Shown here one piece after another: positions 1-8,396 of a stretch of DNA of 64,000 nucleotides (positions are counted from its first letter, which is position 1; each line of letters starts with the position of its first letter). The translations under genes were made by a program, and so were the position numbers. The stretch is from Deltaproteobacteria bacterium (lineage in GTDB: Bacteria > Myxococcota_A > UBA796 > GCA-2862545), in contig JAFGVK010000095.1 in NCBI GenBank assembly GCA_016938035.1, positions 1 through 64,000 on the forward strand, written 5' to 3'. The notes below the pieces were generated by a model, which worked only from the letters and a program-made list of their open reading frames with translations, made no database searches and was not told where the DNA came from.

Positions 1-1
1 C

Positions 2-2260
2 GCGGACGGCGACGGGGTCGCTGCCTGTGACGGCGACTGCGACGACTCCCGCGACGACGTCAGCCCCCTCGCCCCAGAGCGCTGCGACGGGGTGGACAAC
101 GACTGCGACACCAGGACCGACGAGGGCGACGCGATCGATCCCGCCACCTGGTACATGGACGGGGACGGCGACGGCTACGGGGGCTCCCGCACCGCCGAGG
201 CCTGCGCCGCGCCCACCGGCTACGTGGGTGACAGCACCGACTGCGACGACACCGATCGCCACACCTACCCCGGCGCACCGGAGCGCTGCGACAGGGTGAT
301 GAACGACTGTGACGCCGCGGGCCTGCCCGACGACGAGGCGGACCTGGACAGCGACGGGGTCACAGCCTGCGAAGGTGACTGCGGTGACGACCCCGCCGCG
401 GGTGGCGCCAGCATCGGCCCCCACCTCCCAGAGCGCTGCGACGGGGTGGACAACGACTGCGATCTCGCGGTGGACGAGGCCGACGCGGTGGACGCCCAGA
501 CCTGGTACGCCGACGCCGATCTCGACGGCTACGGTGGGACCACCACCACCAGGGCGTGCTACGTCCCCAGCGGCTACGTCGGCACCCCCGGCGACTGCGA
601 GGACCTGATCCTCGCGATCCACCCGGGCGTCGACGAGGTCTGCGACGGGCTCGACAACGACTGCGACGGGGTGGCGGACAACCGCGACGCGGTGCTAGGG
701 ACCGCCGCCGCCTGCCCGGCGCGCCACTGCGCCGACGTGCTGGAGAACGTCGACGACGCCTCGGACGGGGCCTACTGGGTGGACTCTATCGGGAGCACCG
801 CCCCCTACCTGGCCTACTGCGACATGAGCACAGAGGGCGGCGGCTGGACCCTCGCGCTCAAGGCGGACGGGACCCAGCCCACCTTCTCCTACGACGCCGC
901 CTACTGGACCAACACCTCGCTCCTCAACCCCACCTCAGCGGACCTGTCGCACACTCAGGCCAAGCTGGAGCCCTTCCTCTCCATGCCCTTCTCCGAGGTC
1001 ATGGCGGGGATCGCGTACCCGATCGACACCAGCGGCGACCTGTTCCTCACCACCCTGGTGCTGCCCCAGGGCGGCAGCTCGCTGAGGAGCCTGTTCTCTG
1101 GCGGCTATGTGGCCACCACCCAGGGCAGAGCCGCGTGGAAGGGGCTGATGGCCGGTTCGTCGCTCCAACCCAATTGCAACAAGGAGGGCTTCAACGTCTA
1201 CCACAGCTACTCGCGGGTGCGCGTGGGGATCTACGCCAACCAGGAGGGCGACTGCGGCAGCCCCGACTCGCGCCTCGGCATCGGAGGCCAGGGCAGCACC
1301 TGCGGGCAGCTCGACGGGCTGTCGGTGGGCAACGCCGCGGGGTGCAGCCCCGACCTGGGCGACAAGAACCTCTACGCCTGGGGAGCCCTGTTCCTCCGCT
1401 GCGACCTGGACGCCCCAGACGACTACGGGGACGGCCTGGACACGAACTGCGACGGGGTGGACGGGCAGGACCTCGACGGTGACGGGCAGCCCTCCCTCGC
1501 CTCCGGCGGCCCGGACTGCGACGACACGGATCCGGACGTCCACCTGGGCGCGGGCTGCGTGCTCGCGGCCTCCTGCCTGGAGGAGGCCGACGCGGGCGCG
1601 TCGATCGACGGGCTCTACACCCTGGAGCCGGTGCCGGGCCGCTGGGTGCGCGCCTGGTGCGACATGAGCGGAGGGGGCTGGACCCTGGCCTTCTACAAGA
1701 ACTCCCCCCACACCACCCCGATCTTCTCCACCCCCGGGGGCTACGCCTTCGGCGCCGACTTTGTCGCTACGGACGCCCTGGCTGGGGATCCTGCGGCCCG
1801 CTCCGCGTCGACCACCCCCTGGGCGGGCTGGCTGGACATCCTCGGCACCGACGCCACCCACCTGCGCCTCGGGGCCTACGCCGCGGGGGCCGAGACCTAC
1901 CTCTCCGACCCCATCGCCCTGTCGGAGCTGAACGTGGACTTCGGCCAGAGCGGCTACCTGCTCTACGACGCCCCCTCGGACCCGGTCAGGTCGGACGGCC
2001 TCACCTACTACTGGTGCGGTGGCGACGCCTCCTTCACCGACGCGGGCGTGGGTCAAGTCAACCAGCCGGTCGGAGCCCCCGCCGACTGCAAGGGCCACGG
2101 CAGCGTGGGATCGGGCTGGGACTTCTCGCGCGCAAACACCCCGAACCAGGGGCTGACCCTCTGCGGCGGGGACGCCTCGGCGTGGATGGATGGGTCCTGG
2201 GCGGGCGACCGGCAGACCTTCCCAACACCAGGGGCGGCGCAGGCGATCTGGATTCGATAG
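2..2260 (+). CDS. Secreted MopE-like metal-binding repeat protein with two fibrinogen-like domains (5' end outside window)
   Basis: The frame is open from the left edge, so the N-terminus and any signal peptide are missing. The first part (about nt 2-700) is built from Cys/Asp-rich repeats around ERCDGVDNDCD and DGDGDGYGG, with near-identical DNA at 76-111 and 426-461. These motifs mark the MopE-type putative metal-binding repeat family of secreted proteins. Two GGGW-type segments follow (YCDMSTEGGGWTL near nt 815-850 and WCDMSGGGWTL near 1657-1690), which is how bacterial fibrinogen-like domains begin. A short Asp-rich linker separates them. I infer an extracellular, probably calcium-binding, adhesion or surface protein. 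The ligand is unknown. A hybrid histidine kinase begins 74 bp downstream. Confidence 0.8.
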   Translation, partial: ADGDGVAACDGDCDDSRDDVSPLAPERCDGVDNDCDTRTDEGDAIDPATWYMDGDGDGYGGSRTAEACAAPTGYVGDSTDCDDTDRHTYPGAPERCDRVMNDCDAAGLPDDEADLDSDGVTACEGDCGDDPAAGGASIGPHLPERCDGVDNDCDLAVDEADAVDAQTWYADADLDGYGGTTTTRACYVPSGYVGTPGDCEDLILAIHPGVDEVCDGLDNDCDGVADNRDAVLGTAAACPARHCADVLENVDDASDGAYWVDSIGSTAPYLAYCDMSTEGGGWTLALKADGTQPTFSYDAAYWTNTSLLNPTSADLSHTQAKLEPFLSMPFSEVMAGIAYPIDTSGDLFLTTLVLPQGGSSLRSLFSGGYVATTQGRAAWKGLMAGSSLQPNCNKEGFNVYHSYSRVRVGIYANQEGDCGSPDSRLGIGGQGSTCGQLDGLSVGNAAGCSPDLGDKNLYAWGALFLRCDLDAPDDYGDGLDTNCDGVDGQDLDGDGQPSLASGGPDCDDTDPDVHLGAGCVLAASCLEEADAGASIDGLYTLEPVPGRWVRAWCDMSGGGWTLAFYKNSPHTTPIFSTPGGYAFGADFVATDALAGDPAARSASTTPWAGWLDILGTDATHLRLGAYAAGAETYLSDPIALSELNVDFGQSGYLLYDAPSDPVRSDGLTYYWCGGDASFTDAGVGQVNQPVGAPADCKGHGSVGSGWDFSRANTPNQGLTLCGGDASAWMDGSWAGDRQTFPTPGAAQAIWIR

Positions 2261-2334
2261 GCTCCTGTCTGGAGCCCGCACCGGGCCACGGGGTGGACTC
2301 CTCCCCTCCTCCTCGCACTGGCCAAGGGAGCCGC

Positions 2335-4173
2335 ATGCAGGATCCACAGGCCGACACAGGGACCCACGAGGTCTGGTGGCCCGAGACCAGGGTCCCAGGG
2401 ATGGACACCGCGGAGCGCCGGGCCCCCCCGTTGGCGCCCACGCTGTTCCGCCGCCACCAGTCCGGCTCGATGGTGCGGATGTCGCTGGCGCTGGTGTGGG
2501 CCCTCGCGGTGCTTTTTGCCGGCGGTTCCGCGATATGGGCGCTGTTACCAGCCTTCTACGCTATGGTGGCGTGGGTTGTCGAGCAGCGCCTCAGCCGACA
2601 CGCGGCCCTGTTCCGGGGGCTGATGGTCACGGACATCGCCCTGATCTCGGTCTTCAACTGGCACCTCGGCGCAGTGCACAGCTGGAACGCCGCCTTCTAT
2701 TTCCCGATGATCGCGGGGCACGCCTGGGATGGCGAGGGAAACGACGGGCTCGCCGCCCTGATCGCGTCGTTGACGGGCCACCTGACCGTGGTGCTGCTGG
2801 AGGCGGGGGGCCTGTTGGCCCCGGTGGCAGGGGGCGTGGCACCTGGCTTCGCCGGGCTGCTCGACGCGCTCCGAGCCCTGTGGCCCCTGTACCTGAGCAT
2901 GATCGGGCTCTACGCCATCGTCACCGCGTCCTCCCGGCGCACGCGCATCTACCTCGACCACCTCCGCGAGGCGCACGGCGAGCAGATCGCCCTCAAGGAG
3001 CAGCAGGTTGCGCTCAACCGGCGCCTGAGCGATGTGGAGCGGATGGAGGCGCTGGAGCGCCTGAGCGGGAGCATCGCCCACGACTTCAACAACTACCTCG
3101 CCGGGATCCGGGGCATGGCTGAGGTGCTCCTCGAAGACCAGCAGGACAACACCACCAGCGCCGACGACATCCGAGCCATCCGAGACGCGGCCGCCAGCGC
3201 CTCCGGGCTGGCGCTCGACCTGCTGGCCTTCTCCAAGCACAGCGGGGGCGGGACCGAGGTCATCGACCTCGCCCTGTTCCTGGAGGATCTCCGGGGTCTC
3301 ACCTTGAGCCTGCTGGGCCCCTCCATCACCCTGAAGGTGGTCAAGCTGGCGGATCCTTGCACCATCCAGGCCACCCGTGACGACCTCCGGCGCATCGTCC
3401 TGAACCTGGTCACCAACGCCAGGGACGCGATGCCCGCGGGCGGCACCCTCACCCTCACCCTGTGGAGCGGGGTGGACGAGGGGTCCTCTCACGCGGGAGA
3501 GCGGCGGGTCGAGCTGCGGCTGGAGGACACGGGCGCGGGCATGTCGAGCGAGGTGCTGCAGCACCTGTTCGAGCCCTTCTACACCACCAAGTCCGAGCAG
3601 CGCGGGTCCGGGCTGGGCCTCGCCACGGTGTACGGGCTGATGATGCGGCACCGCGGGAGCATCAGGGTGGCCTCGCACCAGGGGCGGGGTGCCCGCTTCA
3701 CCCTCTCGTTCCCTGTCGCCGCCACGCACTCCCACAGGGAGGACCCGCCGGTGCCCTTACCCGCTCGCCTGACCGGTAGGGTGCTCCTCGCAGAGGACGA
3801 CCCGATGGTTCGCGGGGTGGTGTCGCGGCTGCTCAGGCGGGCAGGCCACCAGATCGCCGCGGTGGCGAGCGCCGAGGAGGCGCTCCAGTGGCTTGATGAC
3901 GCGCCCTGGACGCCGCAGGTGCTGCTCACCGACGTCATCATGCCCGGACGGAACGGGGTTGAGCTCGCCAGCATGATGCGGGGGCGCGTGCCGGACCTCA
4001 GGGTTGTGTTCATGTCGGGCTTCACCGGCGCCGCGCTGGAGTCGCAGGTTGGGCCAGTACACCACGCGCCCCTGGTGCTGAAGCCCTTCGCCGCAGAGGA
4101 CCTGTCGCGAGCCCTCGACGAGGTGCTCCGCACCCCTCCTCCGCCCTTGCACATCGGCCCAGCTTCAGGCTAA
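2335..4173 (+). CDS. Membrane hybrid histidine kinase with C-terminal receiver domain
   Basis: 612 aa from the ATG preceded by GGGAG at good spacing; the frame is open further upstream, but that part overlaps the preceding gene. About residues 49-195 are hydrophobic and form roughly five or six membrane segments that act as the sensor. A short coiled linker follows, then a HisKA domain with the H-box SIAHDFNNYLAG (His249). The ATPase domain is complete: N-box NLVTNARDAM, G1 EDTGAGM, and FYTTK followed by GSGLGL. The C-terminal receiver has its phospho-acceptor in LLTDVIMPG (Asp533) and the conserved Lys in VLKPF. No DNA-binding output domain is present, so phosphate probably moves on to another protein. 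The signal is unknown. Confidence 0.88.
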   Translation: MQDPQADTGTHEVWWPETRVPGMDTAERRAPPLAPTLFRRHQSGSMVRMSLALVWALAVLFAGGSAIWALLPAFYAMVAWVVEQRLSRHAALFRGLMVTDIALISVFNWHLGAVHSWNAAFYFPMIAGHAWDGEGNDGLAALIASLTGHLTVVLLEAGGLLAPVAGGVAPGFAGLLDALRALWPLYLSMIGLYAIVTASSRRTRIYLDHLREAHGEQIALKEQQVALNRRLSDVERMEALERLSGSIAHDFNNYLAGIRGMAEVLLEDQQDNTTSADDIRAIRDAAASASGLALDLLAFSKHSGGGTEVIDLALFLEDLRGLTLSLLGPSITLKVVKLADPCTIQATRDDLRRIVLNLVTNARDAMPAGGTLTLTLWSGVDEGSSHAGERRVELRLEDTGAGMSSEVLQHLFEPFYTTKSEQRGSGLGLATVYGLMMRHRGSIRVASHQGRGARFTLSFPVAATHSHREDPPVPLPARLTGRVLLAEDDPMVRGVVSRLLRRAGHQIAAVASAEEALQWLDDAPWTPQVLLTDVIMPGRNGVELASMMRGRVPDLRVVFMSGFTGAALESQVGPVHHAPLVLKPFAAEDLSRALDEVLRTPPPPLHIGPASG

Positions 4174-4211
4174 ATAATGGCGTGCGCACTCCTCGCGCGC
4201 AGGAGGTCTCC

Positions 4212-5516
4212 ATGCCGGGCTACAACAAGTCTCAGTCCAAGGCGCCAGCCCAGAAGGGCAAGGGCCCCGCGCAGTCAGCGCCCACCGACTACGGGTCCAA
4301 CATGGCCCAGAAGGTCACCGTCGCCGGCCCCGCGCCCCAGAAGGGCGGCGGCATGAAGGACGCCATGCAGGACATGGGGCAGGTGGCCAGCCTGGACGGC
4401 GGGTTCACCTCCAAGGCCGGCGGGATCGTCGACGCGATGGTCCCCAACGACGGCGACTCGGGCAAGCTCAAGCTCAACGTCAACCTGCCTGTGGACGCGA
4501 GCGGCACCGTGAAGGTCGCCTTCGAGTTCAACACCGAGATGTCCCGCACCGACAAGGGCGTGAAGGGAAAGGTGCGGCTGGGCGGCGGGGTGATCGCCTC
4601 CAAGGAGGCAGACCTCTACTTCTTCACCGCCAAGGTGTTCGCGAAGATCGAGGCCTTTGGCTATATGGAGGCGGAGGGTGCCTCGGGCAAGGCGGTGTTC
4701 GACCTGTTTGGCCTGGCCATCCACCAGCTGGTCGCCAAGGAGTCCACCGACCTGGCGGAGGCCATGTTCTCCGGGCGCTATATCGCCGGGGTCGTCAAGG
4801 GAATGCGTCGCGATGACTACGTCGAGGCTGGCCTGGGCATCGAGGCCTCCGCCGGCGGCGAGCTTGGCAGCACCACGCCCTCCGGCCACGAGATCTCCGC
4901 GAGCCACGACGCCAAGGCCGAGGGCATCGCCGCGACCCGCTACCAGAAGAACCGGAAGGGCCAGATCTACGAGAAGGACGCCTCCAAGGTCGGGGCAGAG
5001 ACCTCGGTCGGCCTCAAGGGCAAGCTCCCCCCCTTCGATGCGGCGGGCAAGCTGACGACCAAGTACGGAAAGGGGTCGCTGGAGGAGATCGAGGCCGAGC
5101 TGTCGGGTGAGGCCATGATCTCCGGAAAGGAGCTGTCGAGCCTGGCCCAGGGAGGGTCCCTGCTCTCCGGGATGGTGAGCCAGTTCGGCAAGCTGATCGG
5201 CGGCACCTCGGGGATGATGAAGGACGGCACCGCCGCGCGCAAGGTGGGAGCCTTCGCCTCGCTGGTGGGGAGCGCCACGGGGCTGGGCAACCTGGCCACC
5301 GGCGCGTCGATCAAGGCCATTGACAAGATGGGGAACATGGGGGCCAAGCTCGGGCACAAGCTCTCCATCAAGGGCACCTACGACGTGGGCAAGAGCGACT
5401 TCGGGCTGGAGCTCACCCTGGAGCGGGTGTCGGAGATCTCCTACGGCGACGCCGACAAGGACACCTTCGCGGTGGTGGCAGAGAACATCCAGCGCGTGTT
5501 CCAGATCAAAATCTAG
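4212..5516 (+). CDS. Unknown protein, Gly/Lys-rich N-terminus
   Basis: 434 aa. I chose the ATG with AGGAGG six bases upstream (4201-4206); an earlier in-frame start lacks a good ribosome site. There is no signal peptide, clear transmembrane helix or family motif that I recognise. The first 60 residues are rich in Lys, Gln, Gly, Pro and Ala and look disordered. The middle (residues about 90-170) alternates polar and hydrophobic residues, suggesting beta structure. Residues about 310-390 are Gly/Ser/Met-rich and could form hydrophobic helices. A small gene follows after 8 bp and probably belongs to the same transcript. Function unknown. Confidence 0.75.
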   Translation: MPGYNKSQSKAPAQKGKGPAQSAPTDYGSNMAQKVTVAGPAPQKGGGMKDAMQDMGQVASLDGGFTSKAGGIVDAMVPNDGDSGKLKLNVNLPVDASGTVKVAFEFNTEMSRTDKGVKGKVRLGGGVIASKEADLYFFTAKVFAKIEAFGYMEAEGASGKAVFDLFGLAIHQLVAKESTDLAEAMFSGRYIAGVVKGMRRDDYVEAGLGIEASAGGELGSTTPSGHEISASHDAKAEGIAATRYQKNRKGQIYEKDASKVGAETSVGLKGKLPPFDAAGKLTTKYGKGSLEEIEAELSGEAMISGKELSSLAQGGSLLSGMVSQFGKLIGGTSGMMKDGTAARKVGAFASLVGSATGLGNLATGASIKAIDKMGNMGAKLGHKLSIKGTYDVGKSDFGLELTLERVSEISYGDADKDTFAVVAENIQRVFQIKI

Positions 5517-5524
5517 GCGGGTGA

Positions 5525-5974
5525 ATGGCTAGCGAACGGATCAAGATCGGCCCTGAGGTCCGCTTCTCGGGGCCTGAGGGTGTGTCCCTCACCGCCGAGG
5601 ACGTCTCGATGGAGGTCCGCTACCACGGCGAGACCCCCACCGAGTTGCTCCTCCACCTCAGCGTTCCCTGGGAGACCTGGGAGCAGATCGATCGGGGCGC
5701 CTGGTTCCACCTGGAGCCGGAGCACAGGGGAGGCACCTTCTCGGGGGCCCTGGACCCGGAGAAGCGGGTGGAGCTCGAGCTCGCCCTGGACAGCGACGAG
5801 TTGACCACCCTGGCGCTGCTCACCGAGGACTACTGGGAGATGGGCGGGCTGATCCGGGGGGACAACCTGGACCGCTCGTTCAAGCGCCAGTCCTCTTGGT
5901 ACGCCCACAACGTCAAGCAGGCGCTAGGCCCCATCAAGGTGGGCTTCGCCACCACCTGGTCTGGGCTGCTCTAG
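5525..5974 (+). CDS. Unknown small protein
   Basis: 149 aa, starting 8 bp after the previous stop and behind a GGCGGGTGA ribosome-site-like stretch, so it is probably co-transcribed with the preceding unknown gene. It is acidic, with no signal peptide or membrane helix. Alternating segments such as VSMEVRYHGETPTELLLHLS suggest a beta-sandwich. I do not recognise the family. The linkage makes a paired function with the upstream protein likely, but this is inference only. Its 3' end overlaps the start of a longer reading frame for the penicillin-binding protein, whose true start lies downstream at 6022. Confidence 0.7.
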   Translation: MASERIKIGPEVRFSGPEGVSLTAEDVSMEVRYHGETPTELLLHLSVPWETWEQIDRGAWFHLEPEHRGGTFSGALDPEKRVELELALDSDELTTLALLTEDYWEMGGLIRGDNLDRSFKRQSSWYAHNVKQALGPIKVGFATTWSGLL

Positions 5975-6021
5975 CCCCCCCAGCCTGCCCCTGGCGCGTT
6001 AGTCTGCGCCAGGAGGTCGGA

Positions 6022-8235
6022 GTGGTCGGGCTGCTGCTGTCGCTCTTGTTGTCTGACGCGCTGGGGCGCGATCTGGAGCACACCCTGGGGCGCACCCAGG
6101 TGCAGGTGCTGTCCGCGCCCTCTCACCTGATCATGGGCCGGACCCCGGCTGAGCTACAGCTCGCTGAGCGGCTGGAGCGCCTGGGCTACACACAGGTGCA
6201 CACTCAGCCCAGGCGTCCCGGCGAGTACTTCATCGGCCACCAGCGGGTGTGGGTCTACCGCCGGGCCCACAGCGCGGCGGGGCGCCGCTGGCCCGACGCG
6301 CTGCTGGGCCTGTCCCTCACCGACGGGCGCATCAGCGGTGCGCTCAGCCCCGACGGCGCCCCCCGCAAGCTCCCCGAGGGGCGGGGCTGGTGGCTGGAGC
6401 CGGAGCTGCTCTCCACCTCGCTGACCGAGGTGCGGGCGCCGGTGATCCCGGTGCGCCTGGAGGCGCTCCCCGAGCGGGTCTGGAGGCCGCTGCTGGCTCT
6501 GGAGGATGACCGCTTCTTCGAGCACGCGGGGGTGTCGCCCCGGGCGGTGGCCAGGGCCGCGGTGGCCAACGCGAGGGCGGGCCGGTCGGTACAGGGGGGC
6601 AGCACCCTCACCCAGCAGCTGGTCAAGAACCGCGACCTCACCCCGCGCAGGGGGCTGGACCGCAAGGCCTCGGAGGCGGTGCGCGCCCTCACCCTGGAGG
6701 CGCGCTACTCCAAGGAGCAGCTCCTTCAGGCCTACCTGAACACCGTCTACTACGGGCACGTAGACGGGGTGGCCCTCCACGGGCTCGGAACCGCGGCGCG
6801 GGTCTACTTCTCCAAGGTCGCTGCGGACCTGACCCTGCCCGAGGCGGCCACCCTGGCGGCGGTGGTGCAGGGCCCCAACGCGCTCTCTCCCCTCAACCAC
6901 CCCGACGCCGCCCGCGCCAGGCGCGACCTTGCCCTGAGCCGCATGGAGGCGCTGGGGTGGATCCGCCCTGAGGAGGCCTCCGCCGCACGGGCGACGCCGC
7001 TGGTGCCCTCGCGCAGCGCGCCCACCGCGCCCCTGGGCAGGCACTTCCGCCAACGGGTCCACGCCGAGGTGCAGGCGCGACACCCGCGCCGGCTGGAGCG
7101 GGGCCTGGGCCTTTCGGTAGAGACGACCCTCGACCCCTGGCTCCAAGCGCAGACCGAGACGGTGGTACGCCAGCACCTCGATCCGCTCCAGGATCGCGGC
7201 ACGTCCCATGGGGACACCCAGATCGCGGTGGTGAGCCTGCGCGGGGACTCCGGAGAGGTGGCCGCCTGGATCGGGGGCGGCTCCGACAGCCTGGATCGCG
7301 CCTCCCTCGCCAGGCGGCAGCCCGGCTCCACCATCAAGCCGCTGCTGCTGCTGGAGGCCTTCGAGCGCTGCGGGCCCCAGAGGCCCCTCCACCCCGCCAG
7401 CCTGATCTCGGACCAGCCCCTCACCCTGGAGTTGGGCGACGAGCAGACCTGGTCGCCGAGCGACTACGACGGCAAGAACCGGGGGCTGGTGAGCGCGCGG
7501 GTCGCCCTGCGCGACTCTCTCAACCTGCCCTTCGTGCGGATCTCCCAGTACTGCGGTGCGGACGCTCAGAGCGCGCTGCTGCGCCGAGCCGGGCTGGAGC
7601 TGCCCTCCCCCCCTCCCCCCTCCTTCGCCCTGGGCGCGGTAGAGACCACCCCGGTCGCCCTGGCGAGCGCCTACACCGCCTTCTCGGACCTGGGGGTGGT
7701 CTCGGAGGCCCACACCCTCCTGCGGATCGAGACCCCCCGGGGCCGCCGGCTCTCCGGCCCGCGCGCGAGGCGACACAGGATCAGCTCGCCGCAGAGCGCC
7801 TGGCTGGTCCGGGAGCTGATGCGCGGCGCGGTGGAGGAGGGCACCGGCAAGCAGGCGCGGATCAGAGACCTCGACGTGGCCGGCAAGACCGGCACCAGCA
7901 CCATGTCCAGAGACGCCTGGTTCGCGGGCGAGGCGGCGGGCCTGGTGACGGTGGTCTGGCTGGGCCAGGACGACGGCGGCAGCCTCCAGCTCACCGGGGG
8001 CAGCGGCGCAGCGCCTATCTACCGCGATCTCAGCGCCAGAGGCGCCCTCGCGGCGGGGCGCGGCGCGGTGACACAGCCCCGCGGCATCGTCACCCGCACC
8101 GTCGACCCCGCCAACGGCCTCGTAGTGGGCCTGGGGGTGCAGGTGGAGGGGGTGGAGGAGCAGTTCCGCGAGGGCGCCATCCCGCGCGCCTCACGCTTCT
8201 GGCGCAAGAACAAACCGGCGCGGGTGATCGAGTGA
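6022..8235 (+). CDS. Bifunctional class A penicillin-binding protein (PBP1B-like)
   Basis: 737 aa from a GTG start with AGGAGG at 6011-6016, five bases upstream. A short hydrophobic N-terminus (VVGLLLSLLLSDALG) anchors the protein. A region resembling the UB2H domain of PBP1B follows, then a GT51 glycosyltransferase with its catalytic Glu161 in LALEDDRFFEH and the motif GGSTLTQQLVKN. The transpeptidase has SxxK at GSTIK (Ser436), SxN as SLN in RDSLNLPF, and KTG at GKTGTS (Lys622). All catalytic motifs are intact, so it should polymerise and cross-link peptidoglycan at the outer face of the inner membrane. The membrane anchor is unusually short and has almost no cytoplasmic tail. Confidence 0.92.
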   Translation: MVGLLLSLLLSDALGRDLEHTLGRTQVQVLSAPSHLIMGRTPAELQLAERLERLGYTQVHTQPRRPGEYFIGHQRVWVYRRAHSAAGRRWPDALLGLSLTDGRISGALSPDGAPRKLPEGRGWWLEPELLSTSLTEVRAPVIPVRLEALPERVWRPLLALEDDRFFEHAGVSPRAVARAAVANARAGRSVQGGSTLTQQLVKNRDLTPRRGLDRKASEAVRALTLEARYSKEQLLQAYLNTVYYGHVDGVALHGLGTAARVYFSKVAADLTLPEAATLAAVVQGPNALSPLNHPDAARARRDLALSRMEALGWIRPEEASAARATPLVPSRSAPTAPLGRHFRQRVHAEVQARHPRRLERGLGLSVETTLDPWLQAQTETVVRQHLDPLQDRGTSHGDTQIAVVSLRGDSGEVAAWIGGGSDSLDRASLARRQPGSTIKPLLLLEAFERCGPQRPLHPASLISDQPLTLELGDEQTWSPSDYDGKNRGLVSARVALRDSLNLPFVRISQYCGADAQSALLRRAGLELPSPPPPSFALGAVETTPVALASAYTAFSDLGVVSEAHTLLRIETPRGRRLSGPRARRHRISSPQSAWLVRELMRGAVEEGTGKQARIRDLDVAGKTGTSTMSRDAWFAGEAAGLVTVVWLGQDDGGSLQLTGGSGAAPIYRDLSARGALAAGRGAVTQPRGIVTRTVDPANGLVVGLGVQVEGVEEQFREGAIPRASRFWRKNKPARVIE

Positions 8236-8396
8236 GTGGCTCGCGTGTCCGCGACATCGAGGTCGCGGATCCCACCTCACTGGCGGACCGGCGCGCCGAC
8301 CACAGCTCAACCCCTTCCATTAGAACACTCTTTTCGACACCTCTCGTCACTTGGCACACAAGCTGCAGCTCATCCGTTGTCAACCCTGGAGTCTCC

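Noticed and set aside
935-2347. 470-aa minus-strand frame opposite the MopE-like gene
   Set aside because: No motif and biased composition; the plus-strand protein has recognisable repeats and domains.
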